A program made the position numbers and the translations under genes. Below are positions 34,801 through 42,195 of a DNA stretch of 64,000 nucleotides, piece by piece. Source of the stretch: an uncultured Bacteroidota bacterium. Its GTDB lineage: Bacteria > Bacteroidota > Bacteroidia > B-17B0 > Aurantibacillaceae. The number at the start of each line of letters is the position of its first letter. Position 1 is the first letter of the stretch. The stretch covers positions 1-64,000 of the forward strand of contig CAITNS010000021.1 of assembly GCA_903893815.1 (NCBI GenBank), in the 5' to 3' direction. The notes beneath the pieces are model-generated. The model was not told the origin of the DNA. It saw nothing but the letters and a program-made list of their open reading frames with translations, and did not search any database.

Positions 34801-35785
34801 AAACTATACTGTAGTCGGTACTAATACATTAGGTTGTTCTAACACTAGAACTTTAGCGGTTACTGTAAATACATTACCTAACGTAGCGTCAACTTCTGCT
34901 ACTATTTGTGCGGGCGCAACAGCAACTATTACTGCTAGCGGTGCAAGTACTTATAGCTGGAACACAGGAGCAACAACTGCTAACTTAACCGCTAGTCCTG
35001 CTTCTAATACAAATTATACAGTAACTGGAACATCTGCTGCAGGTTGTATTAAAACAACAACAGCTACAATTACTGTAGGTGCTGCTCCATCTATTTCTGT
35101 TAACTCTTCTACTATTTGTGCAGGAGCAACAGCAACGTTAGCAGCAAGCGGTGTAACAACTTATACTTGGAACACAACTTCTAATGCAACTAGTATTTCT
35201 GTGAGTCCTACAAGTACTTCTGTTTATACTGTAACAGGTAATTTAACAGGCTGTGCCGTTGGTACTACTCAAACAGCTACTGTAACGGTAAATTCTTTAC
35301 CGGTAGTAACAATGGGTACAGTATCAAGTCCTTTATGTGTGGCTAATGCTCCAGTTACATTATCTGGAACACCAACAGGTGGTACTTTCTCAGGTACAGG
35401 TGTGGTTGGTAATACATTTGATCCATCTGTATCTGGACAAGGAACATTTAGTTTACTATATGATTACATGGATGGAAATGGTTGCTCTGCTACCGACACT
35501 AAAACAGTGAACGTAAGTTTATGTACTGGTGTTACAGAGTTAACAAGCACTAACATCTCTATTTACCCTAATCCAGCTAGAGATGCTTTTAATGTAATGA
35601 TGGATGCTTCTTTAATTAATAATACTACCATTGAATTACATGATGCTATAGGTAAATTAGTAATTGCTGAGAAAGTAGTAAATGTACAAACTACTATCAA
35701 AATTGATTCTTTAGCGAAAGGTATTTATACTGTAAGAATTGTATCTGAAGGTAAACAAGTATCACAACGTATTATTAAAGAGTAA
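31868..35785 (+). CDS. Secreted M43 metalloprotease, copy 3, with PKD and Ig-like repeats
   Basis: I use ATG 31868 (1305 residues); the TTG four codons upstream is less likely and ATG gives a standard signal peptide. Residues about 1-640 parallel copies 1 and 2: M43 domain with HEFGHCFNLYH at 235-245, MNYMDY Met-turn, CARDB-like and jelly-roll-like domains. In place of a sorting domain it then has a PKD domain (about 640-725: TSWTWTFPG, YTAAGTYTITHTA), six Ig-like modules of 69-70 residues (anchors TVCSGTAASITASGA, TYSWNTGATT), a further Cys-bearing segment and finally a different type-A T9SS sorting domain (ISIYPNPARDA, LAKGIYTVRI, QRIIKE). The repeats likely extend the protease from the surface or bind a ligand. 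Confidence 0.9.
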   Translation: MKKSLLTIAGALCYSLALFAQAPPQRNCGTMQHHTYLQQTRPNYQNDLNQYNQMIDQYLADQAAGLSISKTNAIVTIPVVVHVVYNTAAENISNAQAISQVQVLNDDFAKLNADAIKVTQPTFSTVASGAQIRFCLAQRDPNGNPTTGVVHYSTTATSFGTNDVVKSSATGGANPWDVTKYVNIWICDLTGGLLGYGEFPTGTISQTWGLVVDYAYTGSGGSAQAPYNLGRTGTHEFGHCFNLYHIWGDDGTACSGSDQCTDTPNQAGEHYGCFTAGSIQTDACSPSSPGTMWMNYMDYTDDACMYMFTAQQVARMEAVVNNPPWNVLATSLGCTPVSALDAGISSIIAPIAGSSTCNNSVIPRITLSNTGSTTFTTATILYKMDALATQTLNWTGSLASGTSTVLTLNTYAGLSNAAHTFSATVQNPNGTADGNAANNTLTSTFTVIAVPVGAALPLVERFDGVTFAPTGWLETNVNVADAAFNWTRLANTTGIPVVPTTTACAKMDNFAGGIDITGQKDALRTPALSLVGANSTLRVVFDRSHRIYSATDIDSLNIYISTDCGGTWTRLYTKGGAQLATVTGSLTTAFTPTSNAQWARDSVSLAAYVGQPSVYIKFESRSGWGNNLYLDNINVKFTPSSSPPVASFTTAATRCVGAPISFTDGSTNAPTSWTWTFPGSSTPTSTLQSPSVTYTAAGTYTITHTAANASGTSTPVSSTITVSANPTVATTSATVCSGTAASITASGATTYSWNTGATTATISVTPTITTNYTVTGTDAVGCANTRTLSVTVNPTPTVAASSATVCRGTSTNLTATGATTYSWNTGATTASISVTPTITTNYTVTGTTTGCTNTRTLSVTVNPTPTVAVSSTTVCSGTAANLTASGATTYSWNTGATTASISVTPTTTTNYTVTGTSTGCANTRTLSVTVNATPTVAATSKTVCLGAAATLTASGASSYAWNTGATTSSISVTPTITTNYTVVGTNTLGCSNTRTLAVTVNTLPNVASTSATICAGATATITASGASTYSWNTGATTANLTASPASNTNYTVTGTSAAGCIKTTTATITVGAAPSISVNSSTICAGATATLAASGVTTYTWNTTSNATSISVSPTSTSVYTVTGNLTGCAVGTTQTATVTVNSLPVVTMGTVSSPLCVANAPVTLSGTPTGGTFSGTGVVGNTFDPSVSGQGTFSLLYDYMDGNGCSATDTKTVNVSLCTGVTELTSTNISIYPNPARDAFNVMMDASLINNTTIELHDAIGKLVIAEKVVNVQTTIKIDSLAKGIYTVRIVSEGKQVSQRIIKE
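34040..35290 (+). repeat. In-gene tandem repeats, 207-210 bp, six copies
   Basis: The sequence AGCTGGAATACAGG or a near match recurs at about 34121, 34331, 34538, 34745, 34955 and 35165, giving spacings of 210, 207, 207, 210 and 210 bases. Copies are very similar at the DNA level, especially the first three, so the array expanded more recently than the one at 4920-6910. Confidence 0.9.
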
Positions 35786-35808
35786 TCTTTTAAATACATT
35801 ATAAAAGT

Positions 35809-35847
35809 AAAATCCCCGGAGAGGTTTCTTCGGGGATTTTTTTATTG
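35809..35847 (+). terminator. Terminator after M43 copy 3
   Basis: A ten-base stem (35809-35818 with 35831-35840, AAAATCCCCG arm) and T tail, 23 bases past the stop. The sequence is unlike the terminators of copies 1 and 2. The opposite strand also has a short T run, so it could serve the convergent gene. Confidence 0.85.
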
Positions 35848-35879
35848 AGATAAAACAATAATATCTATTATGTAATTTA

Positions 35880-36797
35880 TCACTTCGGTAAATTCTTTTT
35901 CTGCCTTAAATACAATACATCACCAATTTTTAATTTATCATCAGCTTTGAGTCTGTTTTTTTTACAAAGAGAAGTTAAACGTATGCCATGTAGTTGAGAG
36001 ATAGATTTTAATGTTTCATTTTTTTGTACTACATGATAAGGCTCCAAAGCTCTACGACGTTTTTTTTCGATGTAAATTTTTTGTCCGTATGTGAGTTTGT
36101 CTGATTTAGAAAGGTCGTTATATTCTAAAATATCCTCTAGTTCAATATTAAAATCATGCGCTATTTTATAAAAAGAATCATTATCCTTTGCAATCACAAA
36201 GCGAATGTGGTTAAAACGATAGACTTCACGCAAGGCTAAATCTGATTTTAAAGCATCGTTTGCAGGCAAACTTTTATTAGGAGTGCTTTCAATTGCACGG
36301 GCATTGAGATCTTGTAATTTATAATGTTCAATCAATTCAATCAATCGTTCTGGATATTTTAGATCTGTTGCGTAACCTGCTTTTTTTAAACCATAACACC
36401 AACCTTTGTAATCGTTTATGGATAATTCAAATAAGGGAGCGTAGCGTGAACGAGAAAATAAAAATAAACTATGGTCGCTATATGAATCTAATACATTATC
36501 ATATTTTCTAAAACATTCTCCTGCTGAATCATCATCCATGATGTAGGTTTCTCCACCCCATTCTTTATGGCATTTAATTCCAAAATGATTGTTGGCGTTT
36601 CTACATAAGGCACTATTACCATTGCCACTCTCCAACATGCCTTGTGCTAATGTAATGCAAGCAGGTACTTTGTGCAAGTGCATTTCTTTAATGGCATCGT
36701 CTTTAAATGCATTAATATAATCTTCGGGCGTCATTTTTGTTTGAGCCCAAGAGATGGAAAAGTTAAGGAATAATATGTAGATTAATTTAAATTTCAT
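35880..36797 (-). CDS. Peptidoglycan hydrolase: glucosaminidase plus two LysM domains
   Basis: A 305-residue exported protein. A signal peptide (about 1-18, ISWAQ) precedes a GH73-type N-acetylglucosaminidase domain (about 22-170), with catalytic Glu in AQGMLESGNG (near 55) and family motifs NNHFGIKCHKEWGG, CFRKYDNVLDSYSDHS and YATDLKYPERL. Two LysM peptidoglycan-binding modules follow (about 198-245 and 253-300; YHVVQKNETLKSISQLHGI). It cleaves glycan strands during growth or division. Homologs are common in Bacteroidota. The start is ATG with an immediate signal peptide. Confidence 0.92.
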   Translation of the reverse strand: MKFKLIYILFLNFSISWAQTKMTPEDYINAFKDDAIKEMHLHKVPACITLAQGMLESGNGNSALCRNANNHFGIKCHKEWGGETYIMDDDSAGECFRKYDNVLDSYSDHSLFLFSRSRYAPLFELSINDYKGWCYGLKKAGYATDLKYPERLIELIEHYKLQDLNARAIESTPNKSLPANDALKSDLALREVYRFNHIRFVIAKDNDSFYKIAHDFNIELEDILEYNDLSKSDKLTYGQKIYIEKKRRRALEPYHVVQKNETLKSISQLHGIRLTSLCKKNRLKADDKLKIGDVLYLRQKKNLPK

Positions 36798-36857
36798 TTT
36801 TTTATTGAACCATAAAATGCATAAAAGTGCCTATAATGTTACACATGAGTTGCATAA

Positions 36858-36882
36858 ATTCGTAATTCGCACTTCGCACTTC
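36858..36882. repeat. Short CGCACTT-type intergenic repeat
   Basis: ATTCGTAATTCGCACTTCGC followed by ACTTC lies between the glucosaminidase and alkD-like genes. The internal TCGCACT duplication and the GC-rich island in AT-rich spacer look like a dispersed intergenic element, but only one such copy is in the window. Confidence 0.4.
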
Positions 36883-36889
36883 TTAAATC

Positions 36890-37642
36890 TTATTTCTTTC
36901 TTTTTTGTTTTAAAATTAGTTTTTGTTTTTCTGTCATTTTTTCTATACAAGTAGTAAAAGCTGTTGGGCTTATGTGTTTAATATTTTCTTCAATAAATTG
37001 ATAGGTTTGTTTTGGATATACATTATAGCTTTCGCGCAAAGTCCAGCCAACTGCTTTTTGTACAAAATATTCTTTATCCTTTAACAATCGTGAAACCAAT
37101 TGTTCAGTTAATTCAAAACGTACATGCTCTTTTTTTGTACGGGCGTAATAATACAAGGCAACTAAAGATTGCCGGCGTTCCCATAAGTTTTTAGAGGAGT
37201 TCCATTTTTTAATAATAGAAAGTATTTCTTGTTGAGTACTTTTATCTTCAATTAATCTGCTAATGAATTTTGATAAACTATCCGAATGATCCCAATTATC
37301 AACGTGTTTTACCCATTGAGGCAAATGTTTTAATTGAGTTTTTAAAGGAATGTGTTTGTGATGTTTATCTAAAAAAATGAAAGCTAAGTTTTTTGCTTCA
37401 AAGATGTTGCTTTGCGAATATATTTCATGATACACTAAGAAGGTTTGTTCTTTTTGTTCCAAATAAAAACTAAAACCTTTTTTGTGGGCATCTACTTGTG
37501 CTTTGCTTACCATACCAAGCACATTTAAATTGGTGCCAATGTATTTTTTTAGTTTAGCCGCTTTTTCTTTATCATTTTTTATTGATAAACGGTTTAGCGT
37601 ATCTTCTACTTCTTTGGTATATTTGTTTATAGCAGATTTCAT
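36890..37642 (-). CDS. DNA alkylation repair protein, AlkD-like
   Basis: A 250-residue all-helical HEAT-like repeat protein of the DNA_alkylation family. Typical motifs are HVDNWDHSDSLSKF (family VDNWDxxD), NLWERRQSLVAL (conserved W and RR) and YFVQKAVGWTLRE (Trp and Arg facing DNA). AlkD glycosylases remove N3- and N7-alkylpurines without base flipping. No signal peptide. It is divergent from the prolyl oligopeptidase gene with only 24 bases between the two start codons, so their promoters must overlap the partner's coding sequence or be very compact. Confidence 0.88.
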   Translation of the reverse strand: MKSAINKYTKEVEDTLNRLSIKNDKEKAAKLKKYIGTNLNVLGMVSKAQVDAHKKGFSFYLEQKEQTFLVYHEIYSQSNIFEAKNLAFIFLDKHHKHIPLKTQLKHLPQWVKHVDNWDHSDSLSKFISRLIEDKSTQQEILSIIKKWNSSKNLWERRQSLVALYYYARTKKEHVRFELTEQLVSRLLKDKEYFVQKAVGWTLRESYNVYPKQTYQFIEENIKHISPTAFTTCIEKMTEKQKLILKQKRKK

Positions 37643-37666
37643 TTAATTCTACCAAAAGTAACGACT

Positions 37667-39772
37667 ATGAGCGCATCAAAAGCAGTTTTATTAAGCCTTC
37701 TATTCACAATTTTATGTTTAAATACATTTAGTCAAATTAGCTACCCCGAAACTAAAGCGGCGAAACAAGTAGATGATTATCATGGTGTTAAAGTAGAAGA
37801 TCCTTATCGTTGGCTAGAAGATGATCATTCTGCAGAAACAAAGGCTTGGGTGGAAAGTGAAAATAAAACTACTAATCAGTATTTATCTCAAATTAATTAT
37901 AGAGAAAAAGTAAAACAAAGATTGACGGAATTATGGAACTATGAAAAAATGAGTACAATCTTTAAAAAAGGAAAATTGTTTTTTTCTTTCCGAAATAATG
38001 GCTTGCAAAATCAATCAGTATTTTATTCTCAAGCTTCTTTATTAGATGAACCTACAGTTGTTTTAGATCCTAATATTTTATCAAAAGACGGCACTACTTC
38101 CTTAAGCGGCACATCTATTAGTAAAGATGGTACTTATTTAGCCTATGGCATTTCTAAAGCTGGAAGTGATTGGGTTGAAATTCATGTAAAAAATATTGCA
38201 ACTAAAGAAGATTTAAAAGATGTGATTCAATGGGTAAAGTTTTCTGACATTTCATGGAAGGGAAATGGTTTTTATTATAGCCGATATGATGCCCCAAGTG
38301 ATGAAAAAGCTTTTACGCAAAAAAATGAATTTCATAAGGTGTATTATCACATGTTAGGAAAAAATCAAAGTGAAGATGAATTGGTATATGAAGATAAAAC
38401 GCATGCCAACAGAAATTTTTCTGCACAGGTTACTCATGATGAAAGTTATTTGGTGATTTATGGCAGTGAAAGCACGACTGGACAAAGCATGGTAATTAAG
38501 GATTTATCGAATTCACAAAACAAATTTGTGCCAATTGTCACCAATTTTTATAATGAGTATAGTGTAGTTGAAAATATTGGCAATCAATTTTATGTATTTA
38601 CAAATTATAAAGCACCACGGTACCGACTAGTAAAAGTAAGTTTAAATAATCCTGCTCAGGATAACTGGGAAGATGTTTTAGCTGAACAAAAAGATTTATT
38701 AGAAGGTGTATCGTTTTGCGGAAGTAAAATTATTTCTAATTATTTAAAAAATGTTTCTTCCAAATTATTTGTACATACTATTACAGGTAAATTAGAAAAA
38801 GAAATTCAACTGCCAGGCATTTGCAAAGTCAATAGCGTTAATTCTTCGCGAGATGATGGGATGGCATTATACAGCACTGTTTCCTTTACAAGTCCTGAAG
38901 AAATTTATTTTTATGACATGAGAGCAGGAGTTAGCAGACGAATTTTTAAACCAAATAGTTCTTTTAATTCTGCTGAATATGAAACCAAACAAGTGTTTTA
39001 TAAAAGTAAACATGGCACTAATGTGTCGATGTTTATGACTCATAAAAAAGGAATTACTTTAAATGGGAATAATCCATGTTTTGTTTTTGGTTATGGTGGT
39101 TTTAATATTTCGTATACCCCCGAATTTAGAATTGATAGAGCTGTTTTTTTAGAAGCAGGTGGCATTTATTGTGTACCAAATTTACGTGGTGGCGGCGAGT
39201 ATGGCGAGGAATGGCACATGAACGGCACGAAATGTAAAAAGCAAAATGTATTTGATGATTTTATAGCAGCATGCGATTATTTAGTGGATAATAAGTACAC
39301 TTCGCACGAAAAATTAGCCATACATGGCCGCAGTAATGGCGGTTTATTAATTGGAGCAGTTATGACTCAACGTCCTGATATTGCAAAAGTAGCTATACCA
39401 ACTGTTGGCGTGTTAGATATGTTGAGGTTTCATTTATTTACTATTGGCAGAGCTTGGAGCGTTGATTATGGAAACAGCGAGAGTAAGGAAGAATTTGATT
39501 GTTTATATAAATACTCGCCTTTACATAATCTTAAAAAAGCAAACTATCCCTCGACACTTATTTTAACGGGCGATCATGACGATAGAGTAGTGCCAGCACA
39601 TTCATTTAAATTTGCGGCCACATTACAAAAAGCAAATATTGGAACTAATCCCACTTTAATTAGGATTGATGTCAATGCAGGACATGGCGCTGGAAAACCA
39701 ACAGATAAGCAAATTGCGGAGTTTGCTGATATGTGGAGTTTTGTGTTTTTTAATCTAGGAATGAGTTATTAG
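37667..39772 (+). CDS. Prolyl oligopeptidase family serine peptidase (S9A)
   Basis: A 701-residue exported peptidase. A signal peptide (about 1-23, LNTFSQ) precedes the S9A start (YPETKAAKQVDDYHGVKVED, then PYRWLEDD), a seven-bladed propeller (about 75-420) and an alpha/beta-hydrolase domain. The catalytic triad is visible: Ser556 in HGRSNGG, Asp638 in GDHDDRVVP and His673 in AGHGAG. It cuts short peptides after proline, probably in the periplasm where it could process peptides made by the secreted M43 proteases. A dispersed inverted repeat follows the gene. Confidence 0.95.
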   Translation: MSASKAVLLSLLFTILCLNTFSQISYPETKAAKQVDDYHGVKVEDPYRWLEDDHSAETKAWVESENKTTNQYLSQINYREKVKQRLTELWNYEKMSTIFKKGKLFFSFRNNGLQNQSVFYSQASLLDEPTVVLDPNILSKDGTTSLSGTSISKDGTYLAYGISKAGSDWVEIHVKNIATKEDLKDVIQWVKFSDISWKGNGFYYSRYDAPSDEKAFTQKNEFHKVYYHMLGKNQSEDELVYEDKTHANRNFSAQVTHDESYLVIYGSESTTGQSMVIKDLSNSQNKFVPIVTNFYNEYSVVENIGNQFYVFTNYKAPRYRLVKVSLNNPAQDNWEDVLAEQKDLLEGVSFCGSKIISNYLKNVSSKLFVHTITGKLEKEIQLPGICKVNSVNSSRDDGMALYSTVSFTSPEEIYFYDMRAGVSRRIFKPNSSFNSAEYETKQVFYKSKHGTNVSMFMTHKKGITLNGNNPCFVFGYGGFNISYTPEFRIDRAVFLEAGGIYCVPNLRGGGEYGEEWHMNGTKCKKQNVFDDFIAACDYLVDNKYTSHEKLAIHGRSNGGLLIGAVMTQRPDIAKVAIPTVGVLDMLRFHLFTIGRAWSVDYGNSESKEEFDCLYKYSPLHNLKKANYPSTLILTGDHDDRVVPAHSFKFAATLQKANIGTNPTLIRIDVNAGHGAGKPTDKQIAEFADMWSFVFFNLGMSY

Positions 39773-39777
39773 AGATT

Positions 39778-39912
39778 GGAACGCAGATGAGACGGATTGA
39801 GCGGATTTTCGCTGATTTTTTGAAGAGAAAATAATTCTGATGAAATATTAATAATTAGGGCTACATAAATTAAAAATGACACTAATCATAACTATCAGCG
39901 TCATCTGCGTTC
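39778..39912. repeat. Intergenic element with 12-bp terminal inverted repeats
   Basis: GAACGCAGATGA (39779-39790) and its exact complement TCATCTGCGTTC (39901-39912) frame about 110 bases. The left side continues with GCGGATTTTCGCTGATTTTT, a pattern echoed at 48560-48581 (CCCGCAGATCTCGCAGATTT). It fills the gap between two convergent genes and may act as a terminator. It resembles a non-coding dispersed palindromic element; no ORF inside. Confidence 0.6.
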
Positions 39913-39939
39913 TATTAAACTTTAATGTAATTCTGTAAA

Positions 39940-40836
39940 TTAAAACCCATAGCCTTTAAAATCTCTTTTAAATTCAGCTGCTGGAATAGGCTTGTTGATT
40001 TCTAAATTAAAAAAGTCGTAGGTTTCAAATAAGCCAATTTCATCGTAAATACTAACGCTTATTGGAAGCATGGTTTTTTCATCGACGTAAAACACAGCTT
40101 TTTTACAATAGAATGTTGGAATTTTAATCATAGAGCCCTCTTTTAAATAACTGTAGTCATCATATAATTTGTTTTTGCATCGAAGCATGTAATCATTCAC
40201 GGTTAATTTTCCTGCAATACTCGAAACGGTTTCTTTATGTTGTACAATATAATCGCGATAAGAAAAATCCACATTCTCATAAATCAATAAATGACAATTC
40301 ATTTTATTTTTTTCCACTTTTCCAACGTAAGTTAAATGCTTAGCAATTTGATCTTTCTCTTTACTAAGAGCTACCGCAATGGTTCTAGCAGTAAATTCAA
40401 AGCCAATATCTAATATTGTAAAATGTTGGTTTTTTCGCATAATATTTCCTCTTGGGTCTAGACTTACCGTAAAGTATGGGAACACATGCGGCTTAATTAA
40501 TGCTTTATTTGATAATTCTCCCTCATTATAAAGTACTTCTAATTTATTTTGAATGTTTAAGAAATAAGATCTTCGTGGGTGACATTGCAATTTAACAATG
40601 GTACTGGCCGTTGCATAACCACTTTCGATGCGTTCTATAGATTTCATTTTATATCGCAGACAAGTAACTTTTTTTGCCGAATCAAGCATGTCGGTAATCA
40701 GTTTAAAGTCTTTGAAATGTTCGTGAGAAACTTCTTTTTGATTTTCTCCTAAATGACGCTTCACATATTTCTTTGAATGCTGAGAAAAAGCATTGATTGA
40801 AACAATTATTAGTAGAGTAAAAACGTATTTATACAT
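39940..40836 (-). CDS. Exported DUF1571-like protein
   Basis: I choose ATG 40836, which opens a signal peptide (YKYVFTLLIIVSINAFSQ); the frame extends upstream only to a GTG. The 298-residue protein has a lipoprotein-sorting-like beta domain of DUF1571 type (TCLRYKMKSIERI, KLQCHPRRSYFLN, then VFYVDEKTMLPISVSIYDE near the C-terminus). An inserted segment around HKETVSSIAGKLTVNDYMLR and SMIKIPTFYC looks like a LysM module. A periplasmic or outer-membrane role is likely; function not known. It is divergent from kdsB. Confidence 0.68.
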   Translation of the reverse strand: MYKYVFTLLIIVSINAFSQHSKKYVKRHLGENQKEVSHEHFKDFKLITDMLDSAKKVTCLRYKMKSIERIESGYATASTIVKLQCHPRRSYFLNIQNKLEVLYNEGELSNKALIKPHVFPYFTVSLDPRGNIMRKNQHFTILDIGFEFTARTIAVALSKEKDQIAKHLTYVGKVEKNKMNCHLLIYENVDFSYRDYIVQHKETVSSIAGKLTVNDYMLRCKNKLYDDYSYLKEGSMIKIPTFYCKKAVFYVDEKTMLPISVSIYDEIGLFETYDFFNLEINKPIPAAEFKRDFKGYGF

Positions 40837-40921
40837 GTTTACGAAGATAAGCTTCACTTAAGATATTACAAATAATGTTTAGGGATTTTTGTAATTTAGT
40901 AAAAATTTTAACACATATTAT

Positions 40922-41668
40922 ATGAATCCCATTTTAGGAATAATTCCTGCACGTTATGCCTCTAGTCGTTTTCCAGGAAAGCCCTTAATTGATATTTTAG
41001 GCAAAAGTATGATTCAGCGAGTATACGAACAAGCAACTAAATCTGCTTTACTTACTGATGTTGTAGTGGCTACTGATGACGAGCGAATTTATATGCATGT
41101 AGAATCTTTTGGAGGTAAAGTAGTTTACACTAACGAAAATCATCCAAGTGGAACAGATAGATGTTTTGAAGCTTTTCAGAAAATAGAAGATGATTTTGAA
41201 TATGTGATTAATATACAAGGCGATGAGCCTTTTATTGACCCAACTCAAATTGATTTGTTATGCGAAGTGTGCACAGGAACTAATGAATTAGCAACTTTGA
41301 TGATTCCAGTAGATTCGCATGAAGTGTTATTTGATATGGGAGAAGTGAAAATTACTTTAAACAAAGAGATGGAGGCTTTATACTTTAGTAGAATGGTGAT
41401 TCCGTTTATTAAAGGAAAACCACAAGAAGAATGGCACAAACATCATCCATATTTTAGACATGTTGGAATGTATGCTTACAGAACGGATGTGTTGGAAGAA
41501 ATCACAAAGCTTCAACCTTCTTCTTTAGAAAACGCGGAGTCGTTGGAGCAGTTGCGTTGGTTAGAAAATGGTTTTAAAGTAAAATGTGTGGTGACTGATT
41601 TTGATAGTCATTGTATTGATACCCCAGAAGATATTGAAAAAGTAATAAGATTAATGAATATAAAATAA
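40922..41668 (+). CDS. kdsB: 3-deoxy-manno-octulosonate cytidylyltransferase
   Basis: A 248-residue cytoplasmic enzyme that makes CMP-Kdo for the lipopolysaccharide core. It has the KdsB signature IIPARYASSRFPGKPL (about 7-22), ATDDERI, NHPSGTDRC (about 74-82), NIQGDEPFI (about 99-107) and the product-site region ENAESLEQLRWLENG. The length is normal for the family. Its stop codon overlaps the start of the shikimate kinase gene (TAATG), so translation is coupled. Confidence 0.97.
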   Translation: MNPILGIIPARYASSRFPGKPLIDILGKSMIQRVYEQATKSALLTDVVVATDDERIYMHVESFGGKVVYTNENHPSGTDRCFEAFQKIEDDFEYVINIQGDEPFIDPTQIDLLCEVCTGTNELATLMIPVDSHEVLFDMGEVKITLNKEMEALYFSRMVIPFIKGKPQEEWHKHHPYFRHVGMYAYRTDVLEEITKLQPSSLENAESLEQLRWLENGFKVKCVVTDFDSHCIDTPEDIEKVIRLMNIK

Positions 41669-42192
41669 TGCAAGAGAAAAAATTATTATTTATATGTGGT
41701 TTTATGGGTTGCGGAAAAACAACTCAAGGAAAAAAACTAGCCAAAGAACTAGGTTATTATTTTATTGATTTAGATGATTACATCTCAGATCAACATGATA
41801 AAACAATTACTGATTTATTTCAAGAAGTTGGTGAAGAAGAATTTAGGAAAATTGAAACAAAGGCTTTGCAAGAATGTATCAACGATAACGTGAAAGCATT
41901 TATTGCAACAGGTGGTGGAACACCATGCTTTAATGATAATCTAAAATTAATGAAAGATAACGGCAAATTGATTTATTTAAAAATGAGTCCTGAAGCTTTA
42001 TATCAGAGATTGTTTAATGCTAAACAAGACAGACCATTGATTAAAGATAAACAAGGGGAAGAGATGTTGTTGTACATTGAAAATCTTTTAAAGGTTAGAG
42101 AATCGTTTTATAATCAGGCAGATGTTATTACTAGCGGAGTAACTGTTGATATTGAGGCATTGAAGAATGAAGTTTTAAAACATATTGCATAA
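41668..42192 (+). CDS. aroK: Shikimate kinase
   Basis: A 174-residue P-loop kinase that phosphorylates shikimate in aromatic amino-acid synthesis. Walker A is GFMGCGKTTQGKKLA (about 11-25), and substrate-binding residues are IDLDDYI (about 33-39), EEFRKIE (about 57-63) and ATGGGTPC (about 80-87). The LID motif is KQDRPLI. It overlaps kdsB by one base and the next gene starts 3 bases after its stop, so the three form one operon although the pathways differ. Confidence 0.95.
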   Translation: MQEKKLLFICGFMGCGKTTQGKKLAKELGYYFIDLDDYISDQHDKTITDLFQEVGEEEFRKIETKALQECINDNVKAFIATGGGTPCFNDNLKLMKDNGKLIYLKMSPEALYQRLFNAKQDRPLIKDKQGEEMLLYIENLLKVRESFYNQADVITSGVTVDIEALKNEVLKHIA

Positions 42193-42195
42193 TAC

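Noticed and set aside
34040-35290. Possible CRISPR-like array because of regular DNA repeats
   Set aside because: The 207-210 base period, open reading frame and conserved protein pattern show in-gene protein repeats.
36858-36882. Possible attachment site or integrated element boundary
   Set aside because: No integrase, tRNA or second copy is nearby; it is only a short intergenic repeat.
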